From Delphinus delphis (taxonomy: Eukaryota > Chordata > Mammalia > Artiodactyla > Delphinidae): a stretch of 64,000 bases of DNA. Shown here piece by piece: positions 49,147-61,530 of the stretch (the first letter of the stretch is position 1; each line of letters starts with the position of its first letter). The position numbers and the translations under genes were made by a program. The DNA lies in the NCBI RefSeq assembly GCF_949987515.2, contig NC_082689.1, forward strand, positions 10,469,501-10,533,500, written 5' to 3'. The notes under the pieces are model-generated. The model did no database searches, was not told where the DNA came from, and saw nothing but the letters and a program-made list of their open reading frames with translations.

Positions 49147-49327
49147 AACCAAGCACATTATCAACTGGTCTTTGATTTCTCCACTAGTATTCTGCTTCCT
49201 TTATAAAGGTTTCTAGAAAAATAAAAACCTGTGCAATAGCTTTGGAGAAAGAAATGAGTACAAAGTTTGTTTGTTGCAGTCTGTTTGTTGTAACCCTTTT
49301 AATTACAGATACATGGGCATTGTATCT

Positions 49328-49680
49328 GTCAGGATAGACAGTCTAGCAGTGAACAAACAAACCCCAGATTTCAGTGGCTTGAAACACAAGTGTTAATTTC
49401 TCCCTCATACTATGTGTCTGTCTGTTGCAGGTCTGTGGGAGGCTCTGCTCTGTTTATTTATTCCACATCATTTTATGGTACCACAGACTCACATGCATCA
49501 TCAAGGTGCCCTGTGACAGGGGGAGAGAGGTTGAAAAGTCAAGCTCTAGCAATTATTACAAAGTTTTCCTGGAAAAAAAGACATAGAGCTTTCACTATTT
49601 CATTGCCCAAAGCTAGTTTCACAGACTTGCCTAACTACTGAAAGCGGGGATAGTGGTGGGTAAGAGATATTTCATTTAAC
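49328..49680 (-). repeat. Old LTR-like interspersed repeat (unnamed)
   Basis: 'cccagatttcagtggcttga' and 'aatttctccctcatactatg' match a common old mammalian LTR-like repeat. I cannot give the subfamily. Confidence 0.45.
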
Positions 49681-50599
49681 TGCAAGTAGCAGTACATCAG
49701 ACATCAGAGAAATCTAGAATTGCCCACTGCAAGCACTGCTTAAGAAAAATAAATTACAGTAAATGTCTAACTCTATACCAGCTGAATCAAATTCAAGAAG
49801 GGTATTTCTCAAGCGGAATCAAACTTCCTATGGTGTCAGTTTCCCCTCTTCCTCAACCCTGACAACGTCATTTGTTGGTAGAGATCTCAAACTTTATGGT
49901 AAATATTGGTTAGTACCCATTTGCTGGGTTAAGATGACAGGTTGAGAAATTGTACTTCCACTGCTGAATCAGTCTTGCATGGCAGTGCACAAATACATCT
50001 GGAAAGTTGTGTGGAATAGCGCTCTGAAGTCAGATAGACCTAGGTTTGGCACTTGGATCTTCTTTACAGGAGTCAAAGAGCCACATAAAACTGTCAATCC
50101 TGATGATGAATATATTCAGGTTGGCAGGAGACCAAAGTCACATTCTTTGGGATGATCTGTATTTACTGGCTGAGCGTATCAGAAGGGTCAGCTCATGGCC
50201 TTTTCTAGTGCATTTGGGCAGAGAGTACAAATTGCTGTGGTTTTTGGGTTTTATTTATTCTAGGACAAAACGAAATAAAGACCTCATCCGGGGAAGGGTA
50301 TGAAACATGAACAGACCAATATAAGAGAGTTAGAGAAGGGGATCTTGAAAGTCAACTAGTCAAAACACCCATCTGATGCTTGGCTCTCTCCTGCAAACTT
50401 CCGTCCAGTGTATCATAAGATTAAAACTTCCCAGTTGCAGCAATCATGACTGCCCAGTGCCATTCTGTCTTGGAAACCTCTGACTGCTAGAATTATATTT
50501 TATCTTGTGCCAATGTCTATGGTTTAGTCATGGAGATATGCTTGCAGAGTTGAAAAGAGCTATGCTATTTGATTCCTGAAAAGATGCATTTTATTATCC
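49681..50599. other. Unassigned; small MIR-like piece near 50020-50060
   Basis: 'gctctgaagtcagatagacc' resembles the 5' part of MIR. I recognise nothing else. Confidence 0.4.
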
Positions 50600-50740
50600 C
50601 ATGTGCTTCTCATATCAAATCCAGGAAGTAAGTATTATTATTAGACAGATGAGAAAACTGAGGCTTGGTGAGGCTAAGTAACTTGGTGAAGGTGACAATA
50701 CTGAGTTATAAACTGGGAATGGATGAATGATTGTGCTTTC
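50600..50740 (-). repeat. MIR fragment
   Basis: 'acagatgagaaaactgaggc' and 'ggctaagtaacttggtgaag' match antisense MIR closely. Confidence 0.7.
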
Positions 50741-52534
50741 AAATATCATTGTGACAGTGGGAAAAAAACCCATCAATCAACTCTGCTTGAATACAGACAC
50801 ACTTATATGTGACAGTGATTTTGTTGGCAGTATAATATTTTATCAAGAATGTGTGAGAATGATCTCAAGTAGACCACCCTTGTTTTATCTCCTATGCTAC
50901 CTTTAGATTTTCTGGGGATAATTACTGTTTCCAATTTTTTGATAAAGCTCAGTGCTGGTCATGTAAGTGTGCAAAACAGAATTGAAGGATGAGTACATGC
51001 ATAAAATATTCTTCCTGTAAACCTTAACAGATGGGCAATGATTTGTGCAGAAGAATTTTTTACTTTAATAAAATCAGAGCCTGCACTTTGTTTGGGGACC
51101 ACGTGTCCAGGAGAACAACCATTTTCAACTAAGTATGTATGAAATCATTAAGACATAGAGTCCACTCAACTCTTTGGGGTCATTTCTCTAACAAAACATG
51201 TCCAAAAAACCAAGCAACCGATAATCAATCAACCAACCAAACCAAAACAAAACAAAACAGAACAAAAAACCACCTAGCTCTGAGCCACAGTGATGCTTTA
51301 GTAATTCCATCTATTAACATATTAACCAACTTTCCTGTGCTGCGTGCATATGGTAGGGACCTTTTTGCTTTCCCTGAGCCATATTCATATATCAAAGATA
51401 TTTTTTGATATTGCTGTATCAAAGATATTTTTTAAAAAGAAGAATGGTGGAAAACGTGAACCTTGGCTTCCTGTTCCTGGGACAGAATCATTTCTCCCCA
51501 CTAGGACTTAGAAATAAGATCACTTTGGCTAATTCCCCAGGAAAGCAACAACAGGTGTGGAAGGGACCCACAGAAGGAAAGAATATAACACATGTCTACT
51601 TTATTCTGGCTTATGAGGAAGGCTATGGGATTCTCACTTCATTTCTTCCTGTTTTTATTACTTCTAATATTCCTCTTTTCCAGATTCAAGTTTCTGCCAT
51701 GAATTACATACTCCTAGCTGCTTATATTCAGAAAGGTTTAGATTTACATTCAATTGTGACTCAAAGTTCTAATTTCATCCAACACAACATGCGCCTGGTG
51801 AATGCCTAGATTGTCTGGAGCCTTCTGAGCCTGTGAACTTTTAAGCAGAAACAGTCAGTTTCTTCCTTTGTTCTGGAACAGAAGCACTGTATCCCGTAGG
51901 TAAGTAGATAAGGCCACAACTAACCTCTTAAAACATGTCCTTTTGCCCCCTGAATGATGCAAATTATATATCCTCAAAGGCATAGGGCTGTGGGAGTCAA
52001 TTTAAAAAGTACACAGAATTTTAGTTCTTATCATACTAACACTCCTTTTAAAAGGAAGATGGGTTGAGTTACAGAAAGCTATAATCAATAAAAATAGAGA
52101 AATTTCATTTAAACACTCATTCAAGCAGAATTAGAAAACAAAATGCATTCTGGCACGCATTGGATCTACCTGTAAATTAGAGTTTTTCTTTTTTTCCATC
52201 ATTTTAAAGATGATTTAAAATTTTTAAAAGTGATATAACCAGTTTTTTTTCTTAAGATGACCATCTTTAAACAGCAGCTATACATTTACTACATTTACAT
52301 TCTTCCATTTCTCTAATTCTTATTTCAGATAGCTTTAGAATAAAATCCTTGGTTCCTTCTTTGAATATGTATACCATTCTTTTGCCCGTATTTTTATTCT
52401 TCAGAAAATTTTCTCATTTTCCTCCCTTTCTCTATCATTGTATGCTAAAAAAAAGAAAATACTCTAAGACCTCCAGGATGCATTGATAGGCTCATTAGAG
52501 AAAAGAAAGCTGTTGAAATGAAGAGATTTGTTTT
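50741..52534. other. Unassigned sequence
   Basis: I see no gene. The 134-codon frame at 51405-51809 (plus) has no recognisable domain, and I see no splice or promoter context to support it. A run of AACAAAACA units is present near 51240. Confidence 0.4.
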
Positions 52535-52700
52535 TGCATAGGCAAATTGCTTATCTTCTTTATGTCTTTGATTCCTAGTCTGTAATTAGACTAATAGCAG
52601 TATCTATCTCTAAGGTTGTGAGGCTTAAATCATTCGTATCAAGTGCTTGGTACAATGCTGGGCTCACAGTGAACTCAATAAATATCAGACTTATTACTAA
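52535..52700 (+). repeat. MIR fragment
   Basis: 'tctgtaattagactaatagc' and 'gctcacagtgaactcaataa' match the MIR 3' half. Confidence 0.6.
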
Positions 52701-52709
52701 CATTATTTT

Positions 52710-53005
52710 TGTATTTGTTGTTCAATAAATGCTGTATAAGGTATTGAGCTAAGTGCCATTAAGGATACAAAAGATTAGTAAGACTTGGTTCTTGCCTTTG
52801 AAGCAAATACCATCTAGAGGTAAAGATGAGACCTATGCACAAATAGCAAAGATGAATAGTAGAAAATGCCACAAGAGTGTTATCAGTGAAGGGCATGGGG
52901 GAAGTGGGGGGGGGGGAAGGGCTAGGATTCCTTCCCTTTAGAGGAATCATTGAAAGCTTTAATAAAGCGATGACATTATTTAGCTGAATCTTGACAGAGT
53001 ATTAA
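52710..53005 (-). repeat. L2 LINE fragment with G-rich run
   Basis: 'gttcaataaatgctgtataa' and 'ctaagtgccattaaggatac' match antisense L2. The segment holds an 11-base G run (52906-52916). Confidence 0.6.
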
Positions 53006-53039
53006 AAAAAACCTGAGTAGCAGTATTCTATATTATCTA

Positions 53040-53340
53040 TAATTTTTTTAGATTAAAAATAGTACTTACTTTAATTTGCATAATCTGTTTATTGAATGAG
53101 GTTGTACATTTATCCATTGATTATTTGTACCTGTGTGCCTATGTGACTTACCACTTTATGTCCATAGCCTGTTTCCCATGAAATTCTATGCTTTTTCTAT
53201 CGTTTTATAAAGGCACTCAGTATTTTATGGGTGACAAATATATTATGTTGATAGATTTCTAAATATTGACCCATCCTTGCATTTCTAAAATTAACTCCAC
53301 TAAATTTGACAGTATTCCTTTTATGTGCTGCCAGATTCTA
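53040..53340 (-). repeat. Old L1 fragment
   Basis: 'atttctaaatattgacccat' and 'ccttgcatttctaaaattaa' match antisense L1 ORF2. The left part is weak. Confidence 0.5.
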
Positions 53341-53865
53341 CTTTCTAATTGATGAGATGTTTATATGAGACTCTGTTTCCATTTCAGCAGTGTCTCTAAA
53401 GAGCAAGGGTAGAAAAAATATGCATCTTCCTCAAGTTTCCAAACTCAGGTGCCAGATCTCTTATACAGGATTTGCAAATGATGTGAAGACCTGTTTGCCT
53501 CCTTAGCCCAACATCCACCTTGAAAGTTAAACAGGGCTAGTTTGGAAGCTGAAAAGAGAATTTCTTTGCAGCGTGTAGTTGATATTTGTGGCATCTTTTC
53601 CCTCTTTCTACTCCCCACATGGAGGAGAGGATAAAGGTGCTTTTCCTGACCTCAGGCTAAGTGAGAAGGGCTTGGGAATGTGATATCTGTCCATAGCAGT
53701 TTGGAAAGTAAGGACTTTTTAGCATATTGTCTTTTCCTAAAACGCCCAGAGTAATCATGTTCTTCCACAACCTGACCAGTTGCCAAGAAAGGGAGGAGGC
53801 TCTGACCTTCCACTAAATCTGGGTGGAAAGTACCTGCTCTACTAGAGGACAGAATGATGCTGTGT
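53341..53865. other. Unassigned sequence
   Basis: I see no gene or named repeat. Confidence 0.4.
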
Positions 53866-53879
53866 GAGTTCTATTTTAT

Positions 53880-54093
53880 TTTATTTTTTTTTTTTTTTTT
53901 TGCGGTACGCGGGCCTCTCACTGTTGTGGCCTCTCCCGTTGTGGCGCACAGGCTCCGGACGTGCAGGCCCAGCGGCCATGGCTCACGGGCCCAGCCGCTC
54001 CGCGGCATGTGGGATCTTCCCGGACCGGGGCACGAACTCGTGTCCCCTGCTTCGGCAGGCGAACTCCCAACCAATGCGCCACCAGGGAAGCCC
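53880..54093 (-). mobile_element. CHR-type SINE with 14-bp target-site duplication
   Basis: Full minus-strand young-type copy. GAGTTCTATTTTAT (53866-53879) and GACTTCTATTTTAT (54094-54107) flank it with one mismatch. Confidence 0.96.
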
Positions 54094-54107
54094 GACTTCT
54101 ATTTTAT

Positions 54108-55447
54108 GATCCAGCCTCCATCTGAGTCTTTCTTGTAGGGATACTCGTTCTGGGGGAATACAGCCCTAAGGCTGTGAGGAAGCCTTATTTAGCCCACATA
54201 GATCGTTCCTTGGAGAGGAACTGAGACCCCAGCCAAAATCCCATATTAGTCACCCGACATACCAGTGAACTGCCTTTAGAACCTAACCCCTGACCTTCGA
54301 GTCTTTCTGCTGAACCCCAGACATCATGGAATAGTCTCCTTATGCTGTCTGAACTCTGACTCATAGACTCCTTGAGCGACATAAATGGTCCTTTCGCACA
54401 TGTAAGTTTTAGGTCATGGATTATGCAGTCTTAGTAAGCGAAAGAGAAACACCCTTGATTCCTGCCTCCTGAAGACTGAAGATGAAAACCTGAAGCTGCA
54501 GTTGCATGCTTGCGGCAGAGAAAAGTTATAAAGGGCAATAGGGGAGCCAACTACACAGGCACTGGCAGCCGGCCAAGGGTGTGGGCTCTTTACAATGGGA
54601 AGAGGCAAAGAATCCAGCCTGAAAGAGATTCTACCCACAAAGGACACATAGAGAGGCAAAGTCACCCAGTAGAGGGGTGATTGACATTGCACAGAGGTTG
54701 AGGGAAACAGCCAGAGTAAGGAGAGACGTTAGATTACCCGAGGCAGAATATTGAAGAAGCTCTGATAAGCACTGTGAGATAGGGGTCTTTCTTTCTCTTT
54801 CTCTTCAAAGTCTTGAGGCATCGGTACCAGATTCCAAGTACCTCCATCCAGTTTTACTGTATTCTTCACCACCTCATCTATAAGACTAAGCCAGAATTGT
54901 AGCTAGAGGGGAGGGGAAAGAAAGTAGAAGAGCGAGACAAGCAGAGGGGGATAGTTGATCTTACGCCCCTAGCTCGTGACAGCTTCTCCAACAAGAGGCG
55001 TTATCCAAATGAAGAAAGATAAAACTTTAAGAACTGTTCAGAATTATGCTTATTACCATGAAATAGCCATCTTGATTATTTAAATGAGACTATTCTTGTG
55101 ACTAGAAGTAGCAGGGAGGCTAGGAGCCATCGCTACATCTACGGTAGGGTTTGAACAGAGAGTGGAGAGAAAGACGTTGTCGTTTACGTTCACCCTGTCA
55201 AGTCTGTCTCATTTATCTCTTGTGCTTCTTATTTTGTTCCATTCAGAGAGATTCCAGGCATGTATATTCTGGGGCCGCCGAATGTAAGTAAGTTTGGTGT
55301 GGTGTGTGAAGGGGTCTCTATCTGGTCACTACATGAATGTTGACAAGTTAGTTAAGCATCTAAAATAATCCTGTAAAATGTTGGGAAGGAGATTAGAAAG
55401 GACAGTGCAAATGCTACTTCCCTTCCCGGCACTCCTTCCTCTGAGTT
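54108..55447. other. Unassigned sequence
   Basis: I recognise no gene. The frame at 54414-54692 (minus, 92 codons) has no domain. The segment is relatively rich in unique-looking sequence. Confidence 0.4.
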
Positions 55448-55455
55448 ATCTGGCA

Positions 55456-55695
55456 CAGGGGTCCCCAACCCCCAGCCCACGGACTGGTACTGCTTGGCAG
55501 CCTGTCAGGAAATGGGCCGCACAGCAGGAGGTTAGTGGCAGGCGAGCAAGTGAGGGTTCATCTACGGCTCCCCCCTCGCTCCCCATAGCTCCCCATCTCT
55601 CGCATTATCACCTGAACCACCCTCCGGCTCCCGACCGTGGAAAAATTGTCTTCCATGAAACTGGTCCCTGGTGCTAAAATGGTTGGGAACCACTG
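55456..55695 (+). mobile_element. MER1-like hAT DNA transposon
   Basis: It begins CAGGGGTCCCCAACCCCC and ends GGTTGGGAACCACTG, the inverted ends of the MER1 (hAT-Charlie) group. 'gggccgcacagcaggaggt' and 'tggaaaaattgtcttccatg' are MER1 text. ATCTGGCA (55448-55455) and ATCTAGCA (55696-55703) form an 8-bp target-site duplication with one mismatch. It has no transposase. Confidence 0.93.
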
Positions 55696-55703
55696 ATCTA
55701 GCA

Positions 55704-56258
55704 GCATTTATGCTCGTCAGAGTCACCCTCTTCAATATCACCTCCCAACTTCCCTTTCCTGGTGTAGTGGATGCTGGGTTTGAAATAAGTTGAAGTTGGA
55801 CCATAACTCTTCACTGACAATCTTCTAGCTATTTGAAACAGGAAAAAATGTAGTACCAAGCAATAGGTATTTGCAGCACTATTTGGAAGGATTGGGAAAG
55901 TAAAGGTCAAGGAAAACTATTGCTAACATTTAGGAAATCAGGAATTATAGGAATCATAGGATGTTGCCTCCAATTATGTCTGCTGCCTGCTGCTGTGAGT
56001 AAGTCACAGAACCCCTGGAAGCCATTGGGCTCCTTGGGACTGCAGTCCGTGCACAACTCTGTCAGCTGCTGCCTGAAGAGAATAATAGCATCTGCTTCTC
56101 TTCTGCCTTCCACTTTTCACAGAATTGTTTCACTTTGGAAGAATTTGTACCAGTATCCAATGAATGAGGGCTTCTGGGAGATGCAGTTAAGGGATTTTAA
56201 CCATTGAAATATAAGGGAGAGTTGGAGGGATAGGGATGGTGCTGGGTTGACAACAGTT
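55704..56258. other. Unassigned sequence
   Basis: I see no gene or named repeat. Confidence 0.4.
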
Positions 56259-56571
56259 ATTTTTTTTTGGTTGAGGCATGTGGGATCTTTCCTTGCAGCG
56301 AGTGGGCTCTTTGTTGAGGCACCCGGGCTTCTCTCTAGTGGTGGTGGTGGGGTTTTCTCTCTCTAGTTGTGGTGCACGGGCTCCAGGGCACGTGGGCTCT
56401 GTAGTTTGCACCATGTGGGCTCTAGTTGAGCCATGTGAGCTCAGTAGTTGTGGCAGGCTGGCTTAGATGCCCCGTGGCATGTGGGATCTTAGTTCCCTGA
56501 CCAGGGATCGAACCCGCGTCCCCTGCATCGCAAGGCGGATTCTTTACCACTGGACCACCAGGGAACTCCCC
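56259..56571 (-). mobile_element. Older CHR/tRNA-Glu-type SINE, longer form
   Basis: The minus strand starts GGGAGTTCCCTGGTGGTCCA and continues through a tRNA-like body and GT-rich 'agttgtggtgcacgggctcc'-type segments to a T tract at 56259-56268. It is more diverged than the young copies. Confidence 0.88.
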
Positions 56572-57559
56572 GAAAACAGATTTTAAGTGCGGTTGTCTAC
56601 CTGTCATCCTTTCCCGTTTCCTTTTATAAAACAGAGTCCTACTTATGTTCAAGCATCCACTTCATTCCTAGCGTCAGAAAGCGGTCTTATTTAGTTGACA
56701 TGACATACCCCAATGATAGTGCGTGGTTTTGGGCTGGGCACACAATTTAGAACTTTATAGTTATGTTTAGGGGCATGTTTTCATGTCTCAGTCTTCTACT
56801 GAACATGACCAGGAAGCACATAACTTTTCATAGGCGGCATTTTGAAGCCATGAATAGACCAGGATGAGGCCGCTATTAAGGGAAACAGAGAGAGGAGACA
56901 GAAAAAAAATGTTTTAAATGAAATAGTTTTACAACTCTTCATATTATGCCTGATCACTCTGTTACTCCTTAGTATTGTATGTTTAATAATACATGTCTTT
57001 ATTGTTTCGGCTACTTCCTGCCTGGTTTCTGCTACTTGTTGTTTAGGGCATCATCACGAATAAACTTGACTAGGTGTGGTGGTTGCAGAGGCCCCTGGAT
57101 GCTGTGCAGGCTATGTTTCACAGGCAGCTACAGCTCCGAGTGGACACAGAGTTACATCCCTCCTTACTTTTCCTTTGAAGGAGTCTCTGCCCTGAAATCT
57201 CCTGCGTTCCTGCTGAGTGGACTGAGCTGGAAGATGTGGATGAGCCCTCAGGGCAAGATCTGATCATCAATGTCACCAACAGTGAGTGGATGGGGACCCA
57301 GCCATTCATGGAGTGCCTCTGCAGAGGTTGTATGTCACCAGAGCGGTGTGACACTGGAAGCATATTTTTATGGTACATAGAAGTGGTTCAAGGAGATGGA
57401 AATGAGCTGACCTAGCCTTAAGGTATTCAGTGCATCCTGGTTTGCCTGGAGCTTTCTGGCTCTAGCACTGAAAATCCCACGTCCTGGGAAATCCTTCCAT
57501 CCCTGGAAAACTGAGATGATTGGTCATCCCACCTGGGCTATAGTCCTATCTATCACTTG
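56572..57559. other. Unassigned; contains an open frame at 57179-57415
   Basis: I recognise no repeat. A 78-codon open frame (plus, 57179-57415) and an overlapping frame on the other strand (57118-57378) coincide with a moderately GC-rich patch. I do not call a gene (see findings). Confidence 0.4.
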
Positions 57560-57680
57560 TCAGTCATGAATCCTTGCAGACATGGACTTGCCTCTCTGGG
57601 CCTCCATTTCTCATCTGTTAATTGAGCGAGCTTGAAAAGCCGGTCCCCAGACCCATCCCAATTCTGAGATCCTGTACTAC
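57560..57680 (+). repeat. MIR fragment
   Basis: 'ctctgggcctccatttctca' matches the MIR core. Confidence 0.6.
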
Positions 57681-57719
57681 CTTCAAGGTTTGCTTCATCT
57701 GCTAGGTGAGAGAATGAGA

Positions 57720-57860
57720 CTCATTGCAATCACTTAGTTCTATCATAGTTTACAGACAAGTAAACCGAGGCATGGGAAGTTAAGTGAATTTTTCATTCAG
57801 CCGATGTAGGGCTTTGAGGGTGGGAAAACCGAGGCTCAGCTGACTCCAAGCAGCTCTATC
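57720..57860 (-). repeat. MIR fragment
   Basis: 'acagacaagtaaaccgaggc' matches antisense MIR. Confidence 0.6.
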
Positions 57861-58804
57861 CCCATATCATGGAAAAGTTAAGAGTCGAATGATTATTCCT
57901 ATGACAAATACTCATGGACCTGAAGGGTTATTCAGCTGAGCTAACCACCTCTACCTTTATCTTTCACTTATCAGACGCACCTCCTCTCCAGGCTCTTCCT
58001 TTCATGGTCACTGATCATATCTACCTTCCATATGACACTATCTTGACTCTGTATGTGGGCACAGACCAACTAAAGTCAATTCTGTGTCTGTGCAAAGAAC
58101 TATTTCCCTCTCTCTCCAGGCTTCTCGTAGCTGTCATTTTGGAAAACTAGCAGCAAAAGCATCCTGCATAATGTTATGCTTGTTACCTTCTCTGAATCCC
58201 TGAGGGCAGCACATTCTGAAAGTTTGATGCACTATTGCTTATTACACTTCACAGTTTCCAATTTTCTTTGATAAACATCACAAATATGATGCAATGTATT
58301 AGTGCATTTTACTTAAAAAAAACTTTATTAGTTATGATTTACTTCGGGAATGGAAAAAGAAATCTCTCAGTCTGAGATTTTCCCATATTAACTTGAGGGG
58401 GAAAAATGCTTTTATTTGCTCTTAAGTTTTCTTACTATGAAACTGGTACTTAATTAGACCAGATTTTAATCTATATCACATGTCCTACTGTTTCTCTGCT
58501 TTTTGTTCTTCAACATATGTCCCACAGCTAGCTGTTTCCAGTACATTCTGGTGATGCAAAAAGTCTTATTTTGTCTCTTATGTGAATATCTCAGCCATGC
58601 TGTCTCACTTCATAAAAGAGTTCTTTTATACTGAATCTGAACTCCAAGAAGGATTGTGGAGAACTAAAAGCAAGCCACATGAAACTTTAATTTCCAAGTA
58701 TTCTATGCCTTATGATAAAATCTATCAAATTTTGATTTATTTTCTCCTCTTACTTGTCGCATAGAGTTTTGGTAGTGGCTTGTGAATATTATTCTGTAGA
58801 GTAT
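57861..58804. other. Unassigned sequence
   Basis: I see no gene or named repeat. Confidence 0.4.
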
Positions 58805-59290
58805 TAATGAAACACATTTGGCTGTGAATAGCAGAGTACCTCACTCTTGTGGCTTAAGTAATAGGAGTTTCTTGATCTCACATAACAGCTTGCTGGGGGT
58901 GGTGCATTCCGGGGCTGGGGAGCAAGCATCCATGAACCAGGCTCCTCCTGTCGTCCTGTTCTTCCACCTTTGATGGTTTATCACCTTTATGGCTGCAGGA
59001 TGGCAAGCATCTACATTCTCTTGGGCAGTGTCCCAAGCAGAAAAGAAGGTGGCAGTGACAACAGGGGCTTTCTCTTCTTGTTTTCTTTTGTATCAGGAGG
59101 AAAACATTTCCCAGAAACTTCAAGCAGACTTCCTCTTACATCTTTGCCAGAACTTGGTCCCTTGTCCAAACCTCCATCAAAAGGAAACCGACTCACCAAT
59201 GATTGAGCTTGGGCTACATGTAATTATGGTGAATATTGCTACCCAGACAGAACTGGGGGTCCGTAGGCAAGGGAGAGTAACAACTGGCAT
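58805..59290 (-). repeat. Old LTR-like interspersed repeat (unnamed)
   Basis: 'ctcactcttgtggcttaagt' and the later 'agcttgggctacatgtaatt' resemble the same kind of old LTR-like repeat as 49.3 kb. The frames on both strands at 58878-59363 arise from it. Confidence 0.45.
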
Positions 59291-60420
59291 CTATGCCCCT
59301 TTGGTTTTCAATTATTCAACCTGGGATTGGCTTTATGATTTTAAGCCTTCTGATCTAACCTAAGCAGATGAGAGGTGGTTAGTTTTTTAAAACGTCTGTA
59401 AACTTTTAATTTCATGACTAAATCAATGCAAGTATTTTATGTGCAAAATGTGTTTCGGTCCAGGAGTGAAGATGGCAAGTAAAGAATTAAGGTTCCCCAA
59501 ATCAATGCTGTTGGCCACTGTGATGGCTTCAAAAATACATCACCTATTTGAACTGTCAATGCCTTAGATTCTTTACTAGGAAAACAGAATTGCAGTTCTT
59601 TTTGATTGTCACAATGAACAGGGGTAAGTAAAGCCTAATAGCTCTGAAGTGCTATGTAAATTCTAGCAGGATGAGGAAAAGGAAAGTAGCTTAAGCATCT
59701 GGACATTGGCAAGCTTGAATTAAGAAAACACAGGTGATAGACCAAATGCTTTAGATGGTCTGTGACATGGAGTTGGTGGCTTCACGTGATAGCTTTCTCC
59801 TCTGCTCTCCCTTTTCAAGTGTGACACTCATCTGACTCATTTGCATTTTGAGCCCAATGGCCAGATGGACTTCCAAACCTGTGTTCAGAATAATCCCTAG
59901 TTTTTTGCTATTACTCAGCAATGATCAATAACAACAATAATGAAACACATAGCAGGATGCTCTTTTTGGCAGTAATTCCTTACAATTTCAGGATGAGTGC
60001 TCAACTGTTTATGATACAAAGCTGTTCAATTTTGGGAAAAAGCAAAACAGGTAAAGTGTGATCTCCTTCTTGGCCTCTTCAGACTCACAAGTGCCAATTC
60101 CTTATCAGCTTTAGTTTAGAAACTAGCAAAACCAGATATGTTTTTAAATGCATCAGGAAATATAACTGTATTAAGAACATTTCACTCTCATAGCCCTGCC
60201 TCTGGCAGGATATTGCCTCCCTAGATGTTTTGGTAATTACCAAATCTTAATACTATACTGCAAAGCGTTCCTCTTCCTCAGCTATTTATTAATTCCCAAA
60301 TTCCCCGAATAAAAGTAAGTCAGCCTCCCACCCTTTCATTCCCTTGGAGACTGCATATTTTCCTGACAGCCTGCAGTAATCCAGCAAAAAACACATCAGC
60401 TTTGTACCTCTAAGGCATCT
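59291..60420. other. Unassigned sequence
   Basis: I see no gene or named repeat. Confidence 0.4.
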
Positions 60421-60585
60421 TTGCTTCCCAAATTTTGGGGTGTATCACCTGGAGAGCTTGTTTCTTGGTTCTGTTCCCCGAGATTCTGCTTAAGTAGGAC
60501 TAGACTGGGGCCTGAGACTCTGAATTTCCAACACATTCTTCAGTGATGCTGAAACTGTCCATGAACCACAGCCATGGAGGACAGC
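60421..60585 (+). mobile_element. MER5A-like hAT DNA transposon fragment
   Basis: 'gtgtatcacctggagagctt', 'gggcctgagactctgaattt' and 'ttcagtgatgctgaaactgt' match MER5A on the plus strand. The ends are degraded. Confidence 0.75.
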
Positions 60586-60639
60586 AAACTGACTTTCCAC
60601 CTCAACTTGAAGTGATATGAAACTAATGAACCCTCATCC

Positions 60640-60873
60640 TAGGGGTAGTGAAAACCAGTTCCACGTATATGATAGTATATGCATATATAGTTTTATATAT
60701 ATGTGATTGGTCAAGGGACCGACACTGTCACACTATTTTTCTTCTGTATCATACTGTATTGCAGGAGGTAGGAACCAGCAGTATTAACATACTAATATAT
60801 GTTAATTTATTAACATACATAATATATATATATAACACACATAATATATGTATAACATACATAATGTGTTATG

Positions 60874-60938
<65 letters not shown>

Positions 60939-61530
60939 CATACATAATATATCTAATTCCCCACCACGTTGACCTTAGTCAGATAAGTCCCAAAGTCCAT
61001 GGTGAATCATCGGGGCTTCCTGAGCTTATACTGGGAATCAAGGTTACATTTTTACTTCACTGGTTCATAAGTCAAGGAAGTAACCAAGTTCAGGAATAAT
61101 GTGGTAGACTGCTGCTGAGTGCTTTAAAAACTAAAAATGTATAATACACACACATGCATGCACAGATACACGTATGTAAACATATATAAAAATACATATG
61201 CACATATATAATCATATCTATGTGCCATAATATGTGTATATATACATATTCAATCATACATAAAACATATACAATATATAAAAAATATATATACAATCAT
61301 ATATGTAAAACTATATATGCATATACTATCATATATATATGCTCATACAATTATATGTATATGTACACATGTAAAATCATATATCAGTGTGCGTATGAAA
61401 CTGTACCAATGGGCTGACAGTGTGTTTATGGTGTGTATGTATATACACACATACAACTGTATATACACACGGCACACACAGTATGTAATTACGTGTGTGT
61501 ATACATATAGACACTTCACATACACAATCA
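60640..61530. repeat. TA/CA-rich low-complexity region with (TA)n core
   Basis: A pure (TA)n array lies at 60879-60932. TATA/CATA/CACA mixtures occur at 60790-60880 and 61140-61520. All frames here are low-complexity artefacts. Confidence 0.9.

Noticed and set aside
51405..51809. 134-codon plus-strand frame
   Set aside because: No domain or signal is recognisable, and the sequence around it shows no gene structure. Length alone is not enough in 64 kb.
57118..57200. Pig PRE-1 SINE, because of 'ggcagctacagctccga'
   Set aside because: Only this short string matches. The neighbouring bases do not follow PRE-1.
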